In this document: positions 1 through 11,089 of the stretch, piece after piece
Layout of the letters: each line of letters opens with the position of its first letter
Numbering within the stretch: the stretch's first letter is position 1
Source: Sympetrum striolatum
Taxonomy: Eukaryota > Arthropoda > Insecta > Odonata > Libellulidae
Assembly: GCA_947579665.1 (NCBI GenBank)
Contig: OX388345.1
Span: forward strand, 68,501,454-68,565,453
Direction of reading: 5' to 3'
Length of the DNA: 64,000 nt
Program-made: the position numbers and the translations under genes
Notes under the pieces: model-generated
What the model saw: the letters and a program-made list of their open reading frames with translations, nothing else
What the model was told of the DNA's origin: nothing
Database searches by the model: none

Positions 1-880
1 AGAATATGTTATAATTCTTAAACATCTTGAACATAAGTTTGTTTTCGGGATAAGAAACTATACAGATAACCACAAAATGTAAATTTCCTTATGCCGCTAT
101 ACACCTTCTTAACGGAGGTAGGTGGTGTCTGTATTTATTGATTACTGTGAAGATTCTACACTAAATGTATTTTGTGGGTCCAGGAAATAATTTATCTTAG
201 AAGTTTTTCATAAGTTAAGGAGAAGGAATTAATGTATCTGATCATTTACATTGCCAATAATTTCCCCAGCCATACGTCACTCGCGGAGTACATAAATCTA
301 AAAATCTTAAACCAAGTCCCGTACACAGGCATATCGGCAAAGTGTTTACCGAGATCAAACTAGCATTTTTCGAAGCCTTATCACTTGGATCCAAAAGGAA
401 CTTTCCTGAAATATTTCTGTGTGAGACTGCCAATGTTATTATTCGATCGAAAATATTTTCAGCAATAAAATAATTGCAAATATTTATTAGGCTTGTGATA
501 AAATACTTTTTTGCTCACTTAACCCAATGCACTTATCATATAATGAATTTCGACTTACCAGCATAGCTCCACAGACTGATTTCGGTAAAGTTGTCGCTCT
601 ATTGTCATGGCTTTTATCGTTCCATCCTAATATGGCGTTGTGTCTTGCACTTAATCATTCCCAAGATCTACGACTACGTTCCTGGGCATTAATTAACATA
701 CCACTACATTTATACCAGTCACGAATTCTCACTAACAACCTCATGTTATAAGTATAGCCAAGATAAAACAATGAAACATACCTTCTGGTTCCATGATACA
801 CCATTTCTTATTTAATGTCTATAGTTTTTTCTTCACGTAAGAAATACAACAATGACGTCTTTTTCCACTATCGGAATCAC
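1..880. other. AT-rich DNA, no gene seen
   Basis: Both strands hold only short open frames without recognisable domains, and stop codons are dense. No repeat, tRNA-like box or splice-bounded exon was recognised. It is probably intergenic or intronic. Confidence 0.6.
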
Positions 881-884
881 ACTT

Positions 885-1170
885 ATTCAGATACTGAAGA
901 TATCCTCTCAATGATGAGCAGTCGATAGTTTGCGGCTTCAGTCGGCGTAGAAAGAAGAAAAATGTTCCTTTAGGAGATAAAAGTCAGAGGGGAAGAAGCT
1001 ATTATGTATGCCTCTTTTCATATGTAGATACATTTGATACATTGATACCGAAAAGCTTATTCAGATACTAGATCCTGCCTTTAGAAGATATAAGCCAAGT
1101 GAGAAGAAGCTATATGTAAGCCTCAATTTCATATGTAGATACATTTTGACACATTGTCACGGAAAAGATC
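885..1170. repeat. Imperfect two-unit tandem duplication
   Basis: Two copies follow each other. Both open with cttattcagatact (about 890 and 1057) and both contain a block with gaagaagct, a tatgtagatacat core and a ggaaaag or cgaaaag end (about 992-1055 and 1101-1168). The second unit lacks about 55 bp present in the first. The copies differ at many sites, so the duplication is old. No coding content was seen. Confidence 0.7.
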
Positions 1171-1587
1171 ATCAACCTGCGTTAAATTGAATATTGAGTT
1201 AGAGTGGATTTGTAACTTACATTTCTTGATATATTGGTTTGGAAAGTCTGGTATTCGCTATTTTCCAACAATTATGAAGAATTTGTTACGATCAAGGTTA
1301 TTACACTTATATTTATGAAATTAAATATCCCCGTTGAGAATCAACGGGTACTTCTGCTAGTTATTGAATATAAGAATTCTCTTGTTTCCTTCTTCGGTCT
1401 TTAGTTCACAATATAATTAAATTTGGAGGAGTAGTATTATTTTCAATCTTGGGTTACGCATATATTCAGCTCGTTAATTAACATTTAAATCCATTGGATG
1501 GATTAAATCACAAAGGAATTGGAAGGGAAGGATAAAATTACAAGTACTCTATTCTACAAATATTCATACATTATATCCTTACCATAA

Positions 1588-1706
1588 TATTGATATGTAA
1601 AGAAAGAAATATTGGAATACGGCTGTTAAAAATTAGAGGTTTAAAATCTCCAAACCCCGACAAAGACGGCTTTTGGAGATTTTAAACCTCTAATCCTATT
1701 GATACG
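1588..1706. repeat. Perfect 23-bp hairpin, possible hairpin element
   Basis: Arms 1632-1654 and 1672-1694 are perfect inverted repeats (attagaggtttaaaatc plus ctccaaa) around a 17-bp loop. The motif tattgata followed by c or t and then g occurs at 1588-1597, and again at 1697-1706 two bases after the right arm. This could be an eroded target duplication. The layout resembles the hairpin elements near 4.8, 23.7, 46.2, 49.3 and 58.5 kb, but the head is shorter (34 bp), so membership is uncertain. Confidence 0.6.
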
Positions 1707-1709
1707 AAT

Positions 1710-3985
1710 TTCCATTCCAAAAAGGCCTGCCGCAATCAAATTTATCTATAATATTTTCATTTGAATACCTTACCTCGTTCTTTATTTTTTTCTCTATATC
1801 TCTTGTATTATTATAAATATTTATATATAATTAATAGATAGTAAAGTTTCATCTTATTCTCTCCGTGAGTAGAAAATTAAACTGGACTCAACTTAAAATG
1901 ACAGTTTCGCTTGATTTCCACCAAGCGAACCTGAGGTTGAAACATTCGTAGGTTTTAAATTTTATTAGCTTTAAAAACCTGGAAATAACATGATATTTTA
2001 TCATAATTAAGGCCATGAAAACCTTTTATGCAACAATTGATAATAAACGTAAAACATACTATAATGCTGGAGAATAGGAAATCGGTACGAACCGGTTCGA
2101 CTATGAATAATTAAACGTTATTTACTGTTTTCTACAAATAAAACTTTATTTCAAAATGTTGTTGCTATCTGTTGATCCTTTCTAACTTCGACGAGTATTT
2201 TCCTTTGACACAAATAGTTCAGCAATCACCTTTTTCGTTAGGAAATTCTTTATGCTCACAAAATTACTCAGATATCTCGTCATTTTTGTCTGAATTCTCT
2301 CGATTCAGACTCGAATCTGTTATTATACGACTAAAACCTTTTCTAAGGTTAAGATGTATATTTTGGTGATGCAAATAGTGCTTGTTAACTTTTGTAATAT
2401 AGTACTTGTTTATTTGGTGGCTAGATCGCGTTTATATGCATTGCTGCTTTTCTATTGATTTTGTGTCTTCCTGTTCGAAACTGGAATTGGACCGAAATAT
2501 TTTTTTAGTTTTATTCTAAATTAGCTTAATATGCGTACCATCATTACAAATTTGCATTTTACAAAAATTTTGAAAGGACTATAACATAAGAGTCAATAAA
2601 ACTGGTTCAAACCGGTAACACATTACCAGATGGTTCCAGATCGGATTTTAACCGGAATGTAGCTTTTTAATAAACCGGAGCGGAAAGAACTCTGGTCCGA
2701 TGCTCTTTCAAACACTTTTTTGCGCGTTCAGTCAACTCCATTCAGCGATCCCATTTTTCCCCCGTTTGACCTTCTTCCTTACGGTGACCGTAACTTCGCT
2801 TCGCCTCTCATTCCCTCATTTCTCTTCCCTGATAATGCTTTAATGTTTTCTTGGCACGAACGCGGAGAATGGAGAAGTCATACGCTCCCTGAAAGAGATT
2901 CGACTGTAGCCATTAGGTGCGTATATATAAAAAGCTTATCTCCAACGTTTGTCGTGAGCGCGGCCTTCTATTTTCCCATTTCTATTGTTAATTTTCGCGA
3001 TGTTAAGATTTCGAACGGTACGCTCATTTCGCAAATGCTCTGGAATTGAGATTTTGCGGTCTCCGTGCAGACCTCGCGGAATCAAAACGGACAACTTAAT
3101 GTAAATGCAGTTTGCAAGGGCAGATTTAATGACGGAAATAAGGTTTCATAACTTGGAATGAATATGTCTCGCATATGTAGGTCAGAGAATTCTTATACCG
3201 TATCTACTTCTTAGCATTCTGTTTCTTTAGAGTATTAATGTGGTCATTCATATTTATAAAAGGAGGTATAATTTATTTTAATGCTCTCTACCGTAAATAT
3301 AAATAATTTCAGCTCTGAGATATAAATTTTTAGCGTTCTATGGATATCTGTAACATTCATGTGAATTCTTTGAATTCCAACAAACTCACATAGGAACGGC
3401 ATTTTAGGTAAAATTGTCATTTTTCAAACAACCTTCCATATACCATAGGAAAGATGGGATTTTATTACGAAATGTATCCATCTTATTCCGTACAATATGT
3501 AAATGGAGGTTTCATTCTTATTTACTACTCTCTCCGTTGAGCACAGATTATACGTTTGAATATTAAAAATATGAATTAAATAAATTATTTTTTCTGATTA
3601 TTTAATCAAATTTTTGCATTTATATTTCCATAAAATAAATTTATTTCAGCCCAAAAAATTCATTATATAAAAATATAGGTCAAATCATTAGTATTTCAGT
3701 TAAATTATTACAGTAAATTGAAAATCAACATATAAATCAAATTCAAAATATCCGAATATTTATTGAAACAGATTTGAAATGCTCGGAGAGAAGAAAACAC
3801 GCTTCACCTCCTACAGCTCCCAAGCAAATTGTCACGATAATTTTACATCGATACCACTCTGTAATTATGCCAGCGTTGCAACTGATTCTGGAAGATAAAA
3901 CTTAAAATTTCATTCCAGCGGTTCATAGCATAATCTAATATACTTATGTGCTGATGAAATGTATTACTAAGACCTTTCTCTAATG
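1710..3985. other. Intergenic DNA with one GC-richer island (about 2690-3060)
   Basis: The flanks are AT-rich with no gene seen. The island carries an open frame of 109 codons at 2720-3049 (+) that has no recognisable domain and a composition typical of chance frames in such islands. Several CCGGT-type motifs lie upstream (see findings). Confidence 0.5.
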
Positions 3986-3989
3986 AAAT

Positions 3990-4245
3990 GTATTATCTCT
4001 CTCTATTACTGCACAATTTCAATCACTTTGTTTATTTAACTATAGCGACTATAATGTTGTTGATTATTTTTTTGCTGTTTTGTTGCTAATAAACATAAAC
4101 ATAGGGAATGCCGATGGATAGAGAAATAGCTGAAGTAATGATTCTCAAGAAATACACTGCATAATTACGATAAAATGCATTAGTGTAGTTGCACAAATGT
4201 CATCACTTTGTTTGTTTTATTTTAGCGAGTATAAATTTATTTTCC
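3990..4245. repeat. Tandem duplication, period about 180 bp
   Basis: A block running gcacaa, then tcactttgttt, then tagcga and gtataa or ctataa occurs at 4011-4065 and again at 4191-4245. The flanking tgaaatgtatta and aaatgcatta pieces also correspond. The copies are well diverged. No coding content was seen. Confidence 0.6.
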
Positions 4246-4640
4246 AGCATAGTCCAATCTCTCCATATACTTAGCATACTTTTAACCTCTTATGACACCT
4301 AATTACGCCTTCATTCTCCATCGAGTCTCCCATATAATTTCTTACTTCGCTCACTTCCTCACTTTGAAATCAGACGAACAAAGGAACCCATCCTTCTGAC
4401 AATACGCTTCCGTCCAAGGAAGAAGCTCACTTCCTAAAAATTCCCGTCCTTAATTTCGGATCCTCATTTGTGGAAGTTTTGAAAATGACTTAATTAGCCC
4501 ACATAAAAATCCTCTCCGTTCCCATTCATTCTCACCCTCGCAGAGAGAAATTCCTTTTCATCGCCATCTCGACCTTTCGTACATCATTTCATCTGCGACT
4601 CCCCTTCCTTCGTCTTCCTGGAAAATGTCCGTCGCCGCCC

Positions 4641-4800
4641 GGTTGCTAATAAGCGCCCGCGTTTCAATACTGCGTTATGAATGGAGCGAAAGGAAGAGAA
4701 GTGAAGTGAAGGATGGACGAGAAAATGAGAAAGAAAAATTGAAAGGTCAATGAAAAGGAATGGGAGGAATTTTATAAACGGTCAGATAGGACTCAAGTAT
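4641..4800. repeat. Island segment with diverged copies at 6.2 kb and 10.3 kb
   Basis: The piece 4641-4716 (ttgctaataagc, then gaatggagcgaaagg) corresponds to 6202-6280. The following part, with aggtcaatgaaaaggaat and taggactcaag, corresponds to about 10345-10400. This is non-coding, moderately GC- and purine-rich sequence. The copies show local segmental duplication. Confidence 0.6.
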
Positions 4801-4811
4801 GATGGGGACAT

Positions 4812-4990
4812 AAAGAGACCAAATTATATAAATACTGTCAATCGTAACCTGTTGCAATTTCATATTAAAAACTTATAATGACAAAGTCAAAAGTTATAAC
4901 ATGTACAAATGTACATGTTACGGTATTTGTGGAATTTCTACATGTTATATCTTTTGAATTTGTCATTAAAAGACTTTTTAGAAAGAGACC
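4812..4990 (+). mobile_element. Hairpin retroposon-like element, copy at 4.8 kb
   Basis: The direct repeat aaagagacc occurs at 4812-4820 and 4982-4990. Between them are a head of about 44 bp (4821-4864), a left arm to about 4910, and a right arm at about 4933-4980 that ends next to the right repeat. The arms share aatgacaaa, tcaaaag and ataacatgta in inverted order. The related locus near 10.4 kb continues through this site without an insert of this kind, which supports insertion into an already duplicated segment. No open frame is present. Confidence 0.6.
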
Positions 4991-4999
4991 GAGTTTTAA

Positions 5000-5060
5000 A
5001 TATTGGGATTAACTAGAGACTAGCATGGCAAATAGTTAAATGGGGTAAAAAAGTTCAACT
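5000..5060. repeat. Continuation of the 4.7 kb segmental duplication
   Basis: The segment with attgggatta, actagagact and aatagttaaa, followed by actaaatgt, matches about 10448-10520. Together with 4740-4800 it shows that one older block was duplicated about 5.6 kb away and later interrupted by other insertions. Confidence 0.6.
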
Positions 5061-5139
5061 AAATGTTATGCACGAATAGAAATTAAGAGCGATCTGAAAA
5101 AAAATATTATGATATTCTTCTTTGTAGTTTTGTATAGCT

Positions 5140-5275
5140 AAATTTTTAGTCAACTCGATCTTTGTTGTCATTGAAGGTTAAGGTCTGTCTGTGAAGGATG
5201 TTTCCCGAAAGTCGGTTAATGCTACACTCACTATAATGTTAGCTGCCAAGAGCAAGTAGGGAATGTAGAATATGT
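5140..5275 (+). mobile_element. SINE-X copy A, 5' part
   Basis: This shares the 5' portion of the dispersed repeat called SINE-X here: caactcgatctttgttg, a ggttaa-gtctg block, then ttagctgccaagagc. It agrees best with the copy at 10845-11085. It loses similarity where other copies have the conserved gaatgagg core, so it is 3' truncated or decayed. Confidence 0.5.
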
Positions 5276-5694
5276 TGACTGAAGAGGTCTTTAAACCCTT
5301 ACGAAAAAATAGAAAGGGACTTAAAAGTTTATACTATAGTTTATGTAATGAATTGGAATCAATATTATTATGTTTTGTATTATTTTGATACTTTTATTGA
5401 TATGAAAACGATGAAGAGACATTGTGGCCTGATAATTAATATTGTAAACGGTGAAATGTAGTTTTTGTGATAAGAGGGTGTTTGTGGATTTCATGTTTTG
5501 GTGAAGGTACCGGGGAGATGTCTGTAAATTAGCCCATGTTGTAGAATTGCGGTGTTTGAATATTGTCTGTGGGAAGTGATATTATTTTTGGAATATTTGT
5601 TTGTGTGTAATATGAGGTTGAGGGAAAGGGGTTTGAATTAAGCTGTTCACAGGCAATGCTTGGAGCTGCCACCGGAAGAAATTCTACTTGCAGC

Positions 5695-5990
5695 ATATAT
5701 CTGTCTGTTAATAGTCAGGTTGGTTGGCACCTCATCCCTTCTGGCATAAGCTACCAAAAGCTTGCAGGGAGGAATGAGGTTCACTAGGCAGGATGAGGAG
5801 TGAAGTAGTTTGGCATTGGTTTCCTCACTGAGCCAGAATGCCATAAGCGGAGCATGTCCACGCAAGTGAAGCACAATGATTCTACGAGTAACACTTTTCT
5901 TGGCATTCCGTAAGGAGAGACCTTGACTGTTGCAATTATATGCTCATACCTCGGTAGCTGTCATTTCATCATAGCCATGATCAAGACTGA
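5695..5990 (+). mobile_element. SINE-X copy B, near full length
   Basis: This is one of the two best copies. Ordered blocks: gtctgttaat, a ggttggttggcacc block, agctaccaaaagcttg, the core gaatgaggttcactaggcag, then tttcctcactgagccag, agcggagcatgtccacgcaa, ctacgagtaacac, and an end with tagctgtcatttcatca. Copy E at 20 kb shares these blocks as far as its aacacttttcttg. The minus strand of the core is open for 75 codons, a frame that also stays partly open in other copies. There is no poly-A tail. The family cannot be named without a database. Confidence 0.7.
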
Positions 5991-6104
5991 ATCAAAAGAA
6001 AATGAAAGGTGCTGTTTTCCTTATCCTATACAAAATGATAAATGAAAATAATCCAATCATCAGAGCGTAGTAGCAGGAACACAGCAAATATAACAACAAA
6101 TATA

Positions 6105-6200
6105 TATGTGAGGCTCACTAGGCAGGATTGAGGAGTGAGGTAATTTGCTCTTGCTTTCCACACCGAGCCAAAATACTATAAAGAGAACAGCACAATCCAT
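6105..6200 (+). mobile_element. SINE-X copy C, core only
   Basis: The core is present as gaggctcactaggcagga, then gaggagtgaggtaatttg and ctttcc-ccgagcc. The copy stops near 6200, where the repeated segment beginning ttgctaataagc starts. Confidence 0.6.
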
Positions 6201-6201
6201 T

Positions 6202-6290
6202 GCTTGCTAATAAGCACCCGAAATTTCAATTCCGCATTATGAATGGAGTGAAAGGGAGAGAATTCTCGAGGTGAAGATGGGCAAAGAAGG
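6202..6290. repeat. Second copy of the 4641-4716 island segment
   Basis: The shared landmarks are ttgctaataagc, ccc, tttcaat, gc-ttatgaatggag and gaaagg. The two copies lie about 1.56 kb apart and bound an AT-rich interval holding a hairpin element and SINE-X copies. Confidence 0.6.
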
Positions 6291-9200
6291 AGTAGGCGTA
6301 AAAAAAGTCGGAAGGAGATGGATCTTTCCCGAGAAAGGGGTGAAATGGGAGAGAAGAAGTCCCTTTCGGAATGCCGAGCACGCCTCCGTTCCAGCACTCT
6401 GGCAACCCATCCCCTTTACGCCTTAAGTCTTAGCCCCCTATCTTCGAGGGGGGGAAGTAGCCGAGTAGGTTTTTGCGGCCGGTTTTTATTGACCCCTTCC
6501 CCTCTTCCTGACCCCGCCCCCGGGGGCCGTAAAGATAGAAAACCGTCACGCGCTTAGATATGTCCTTGTTTTTTTTTACCTCCGCCACCGCTTGCTTTGC
6601 AGGCGTCCGTCTTTTCGTGGGTCCCATTCGACCCGAGTGGGAGAGCATACGGGGAGGAAGGGAGATGTATACAAAATAACTTATTCAAGGCTTCGCGAAG
6701 TCGCGTCTTGAGCGTAACCTTTTAAGGAGTTTATTTGGGGAAATTTCGGCTCGAAATCACGCTCGAGCTTCAAAAAAAGGAGAGGGGATGGGGAGATAAA
6801 AGTATTTGGACGGAGAGGTTAAGGATGCTGCGTTTGGAGCGCTTCTAAGGATTCCTGAGGAAATGAAGGGAATGGTTCTGGGAAAGAAAGATGTGTCGGC
6901 TTCCCGAAAGAGAATAGCACGAACGATACGCACGCCTTTCTTATCATCGTATTAGACACCTTAATAAGACAGATTTAAATCGAATCGAATATAGGGTAAA
7001 AATATGTAATTCCGTGACATTGGTAAGCTCGTGATAGATTTTCAAACATTCATTACGCAATTTTCAGTCAAATAAAATAGATATTTCTATGTACAGTAGG
7101 TAAATAAAAAATGCTTGTGTTAGAGTAACGTTGTCGATTATAATGGGTTCTAATTGGCCTGCAAGTTTGATGACATTTCTGGTAGCTCTCGACTTGGACA
7201 ACTTAGGTAAACACTCTAGTTTCGATATAGTTACACCAAACAAAAAAGAGCTGTGTCTACGCCATGTTCTTAAATAGAATGTCCTGAATTATTTCTAATT
7301 TGGAATATAACTGAATTGTATTGAAGAAACGCTCATCAGCTTTCAAAGAATGCAACAGAAAGCATGATCAAGAAATCAAAAAATCAAAAAAAAATCTACC
7401 GGAGAAATTTACTCTCTCATGTGGGTGGTCTATTACATTTGCCTCTCGATGATTTCTTGAGTGTCAAAATTTCACTCTAATATCCTTTTTATTTACCTCC
7501 GTATGAAAACTCTCTCTTTTCATGTTTCCGAAAACAATTTAGCCTTTCCCTCTGCCTTCTCCGAGAATCATTTTTCCTAATACTCTCTTGAGTTTCAAAA
7601 TATAAGCATTTCCTATTATCCATCAAATATTTCATTCTAAGCACTGCTGGCTGTTCTATAGGCAAAAACTAATCATGAATATTTGTATTATTTTGCGACA
7701 AAATGTAAGTTGTTTTATTATTTTATAGCTTTAATGTTCCAACTGGCTTTCCAAGGAGTAAGGCTTAAGTTTACATTCATTAGTACTGTCTATTCCCTCC
7801 GAATATTTGACCTACAAGTTTCTCATGTGATTGTTCTATTTACTTTTGAAGTTTGATGGACGATTGTAACAAAAATAAATTCAACAACATCGACGAAATA
7901 ACTATTGGAGAGAAATATTTCGTTTCTTTTAAAATAAATTGGTTATTAAAAAGTATCCAGAGAAAATAACTAGAACATGCAAAGCGAAGAGATTCAGATA
8001 AATATCATATAATTTTTTGTTAATATGATTCAGTATCAATAAAATTAGTAGACTTTATTAGTTAATTATTAATTAGGTTTAAGGACAATAACTGAAAATT
8101 GGAGACTAGATACTCTCTATCGGATATAAACTGTAAAACAAGTTCCAAAAGAAACAACGAAATTCTACCGAATATTTGTACAATTTAAATTCCCTTGTTT
8201 ACACTCTCTAAGATGAGTCTTGCGGCAAAGTGAAGTAACAAGTTATACACGCAAAAGAGGTACTTTATTGCGGTACGTTTGACTCAGAACTCAAAAATAC
8301 CCCCAACTAAATAACTAAGCATGAGAGTCCACTTAGTGAGTTGATGAAAGAGACGAAAGTTTGAATTCTCTAAGTCGCACAAACGAAGGTAAAGAAAGAG
8401 GGAAAAAGTTGCGGGAAAACTCCTTTCTTCCAGTGAAATTAAGATTTTAAATTTTGATGCGGAGATTTCCTTGGAGCATAACGGAAAATGACTCGAGGAT
8501 GGAGAGAGTGGGAGAGAATTAAGCCATTTCGTTCTTTTCCTTTAGGTTTTCCTCTTTCGAGGGGGAGAATGGAGGATGGAAAGGACTTTCGGGACATCCC
8601 GAGTTTTTCTTTTGAGAATTGTGAGGACATGTAGGATAGAAAGCCTGAATCGCCCAAGACTAAGGCGGAGATTTTTTCCTTTTCCAGCTCTAGAACTCAA
8701 TCCTATTTTCCGCTGCTCTTTCACGGTTCTACCTTTCGCCTGTTAAAGGACTTCCCACGCTTCTCTACGATTCCTCCTTTCTCTCTGTTTATGTTGTGCA
8801 CTAAAGGGAAGCGTGCGTTAACTGAGAAACTAGCGAGAGTATACTGACGTAGGTAAGAGTGAAAACTGCTTCGGGATAAAGGGAAAGTGAAGGTGTTCAA
8901 ATGTATTAGGTTTCTACAATTTGTCCCATGTATATTCACATCTATTGCCTTTCCGAACCTGTTATTTCATTCGCATTGCCTGCCTACCATTTCATTTACA
9001 TCTATTGCCTGCTTATCAGATGCTTCTAGGTATAAGGCGATACTTACTGTAGTATTCACAAAGAAACAATCAGCGTCACTACTGCAACTTTACTAATATT
9101 ATTGTCTATTGCAATAATCATCGCCGAGATTATCATTTTAGATTTATAAATATATTTTTTAATCTTTGGCAGATATTTGGAAAAAATAGGTGTACAAACA

Positions 9201-10240
9201 AAAGGTAGTAATTTTAAGTGTATATAAGGTGTATAAACAAAAGGTAAATTGTTTTTCATAAAATATCATCAACTAATTTTTTAAGAATTCTGCTAATATT
9301 TTTCGCCCAAAATGTATTATTATTGATATTTATAGAAATGTATAGAGAGAATGAGTTCTTGGTGAAATTATTTTAGACCAAAAATTCAATTTACTGTAAG
9401 TTCCGTCATTACTAATGTAAGAAATTCACCAAACGGAATGCTAATATTTAGACCCTTGCTGATCGTATAATTATACATGAATGCACGAGAGTTTCCACAA
9501 AAATAAAATTAAAAGTAATTATTGCAATTATATGTTGTAATTACTACTATTCCTAATTATTTTATGAAGTTTATCGCTCAAAAAGGGACAAATAAAACGA
9601 GATTTCTACTTCAAAAATGGCAGGGAAAGATCTACCCCGTTAAAAAAATTTACTACTGGCGATAAAAAACTAAAGCTACTACTACATATGTATATTTATG
9701 AAAATGACTGCATATGGTTTCCGCGACTCGTTTGAGGCTACTGCTTACCCCTACGTATGATGAGGCTTAATAACTTATCGAGATTAAAACATGGTAGTGC
9801 GGGCAGGTAAAGAGAATGCTGATGTAGGAAACTAGTAAAAAATTCCAAATCTATAATCAATCTATATTTCACGTAAATGAAACGAAGGACTTGACGGAAA
9901 ATTGATTGCGTGCCGCTGCGTTTCCATCGCAACGGCTCCATGTAATTTCAACTTGTTTTGCTGTGATGTCTACTTGGAGTCGTGAAAAAATAAGGGAACG
10001 ATTGAAACAATTTGGAAATAATTGATCTGGATAGTTATGAGCAGTAAATTGAAAGAGATGCACTAAATTATAGGATAATGCGTACGAACAACGTCAAGCG
10101 GACTGAAAAAGATGGGAAAACAATAAAAAATTGACTTAACCCATAACCCGAAAGAATCAAATTGTGAGAGTGTAATGAAAAGTAAAAGAATAGAAGAATC
10201 CTGAGTCACATTTTAAACGAGTCCAAAGAAGGAAATGAAA
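6291..10240. other. Intergenic DNA, islands at 6.3-6.9 kb and 8.4-8.9 kb
   Basis: The islands are GC-richer and purine- or pyrimidine-biased, and carry overlapping short frames in several frames and on both strands, which is typical of non-coding low-stop sequence. Small duplications occur at 8935-9010 (units containing ctattgcctg) and about 9189-9250 (gtgta-aaacaaaaggta twice, 37 bp apart). The rest is AT-rich with no gene seen. Confidence 0.55.
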
Positions 10241-10344
10241 GATCTATGGAATGGAATTTGAGTTGAATTGGGTGGAAAATTTAGGAGAGGAAGTGGATTA
10301 AATGTCGAGTGAGGTAAACGAGAAAACGAGCAAGAAGAATTGAA

Positions 10345-10520
10345 TAGGTCAATGAAAAGGAATAGGAGGAATTTTCTAGACGGTCATATAGGACTCAAGG
10401 ATAATGAGAACAGAAAGAGAGCGAGGTCTGGAAGTTTAAAAAATTGGGATTACTAGAGACTTCCATCGCGAATAGTTAAACGGGGTTAAATAGTACGACT
10501 AAATGTAGCATACGAATAAT
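10345..10520. repeat. Duplicate of the 4.74-5.06 kb segment
   Basis: This holds aggtcaatgaaaaggaat, gaggaatttt, cggtca-ataggactcaag, then attgggatta, ctagagact and aatagttaaa in the same order as near 4.75-5.05 kb. Copy 1 has a hairpin element inserted after aaagagacc. This copy lacks that insert. Confidence 0.65.
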
Positions 10521-10529
10521 GACAAGGAA

Positions 10530-10840
10530 TTGATACTTATTTATACACAATAAAAAAACATTATTTTACTATAACTGTATTAATTTACAGTTTTTACAAA
10601 TAATTTTTATTCATACGAGACAATTATTTGTGTCAATAACGCAGGTAAAATGATATGCATAAACTTGTACAATTCCAAACTATTTAACGAATACTACCGG
10701 TTTCGGCGTATTACACCATCGTCAGGTGCAAACTGGCAACAACATAACAACTGACTGTTATTGTTACAATAAATTGTTTTTTTTTTTGTTTTGATTGTTT
10801 GGTGTGGTGGAATTTCAAGTATCATTGATACACTTTAATC
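10530..10840 (-). mobile_element. Probable Penelope-type or retrozyme fragment
   Basis: This block separates two parts of the duplicated segment (10345-10520 and the SINE-X copy from 10845), so it looks inserted. Its only diagnostic feature is a hammerhead-like motif at 10691-10729 on the minus strand. Penelope-like retroelements and animal retrozymes are known to carry such motifs. No reverse transcriptase or GIY-YIG frame remains, so the class rests on the ribozyme motif. Edges are approximate. Confidence 0.45.
10691..10729 (-). ncRNA. Hammerhead ribozyme-like motif
   Basis: Read on the minus strand: GCAC, the core CUGACGA, stem II GGUG/CGCC closed over UAAUA, then GAAA, the self-complementary ACCGGU, A, and GUAU. 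This matches the type I hammerhead layout with a very short palindromic stem III, in which two molecules usually pair. Position 7 of the core is C, a position that varies in the family. Stem I keeps only its two pairs nearest the core plus a wobble (GCAC against GUAU), so activity may be reduced. Predicted cleavage is after the A following ACCGGU. Confidence 0.65.
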
Positions 10841-10844
10841 TTGA

Positions 10845-11085
10845 TTTTTAATCAACTCGATCTTTGTTGCCATTGTAGACCAGCTGGTTAATGTCTGCAC
10901 CATCGATCTGTACGTAAAGTATTGAGGCCAGTTGGTACTATCTCACCACTACCACCACCTCTAACATTAGCTACCAAGAGCTAGTAGAGGGGAATGAGGC
11001 TTACTAGGCAGTATGAGTAGTGAGGTAGTTTGCCCTTGCTTTCCTCACGAAGCCAGAATGCTACGAAGAGAACAACGTAATCGAT
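10845..11085 (+). mobile_element. SINE-X copy D
   Basis: This copy covers the 5' and core blocks: caactcgatctttgttg, accagctggttaatgtctgc, ttgaggccagttggtac, attagctaccaagagc, gaatgaggcttactaggcag, gtgaggtagtttgccc and tttcctcacgaagccag. It defines the 5' half of the family and ends after a gaacaacgtaatc block. Confidence 0.7.
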
Positions 11086-11089
11086 ACTA

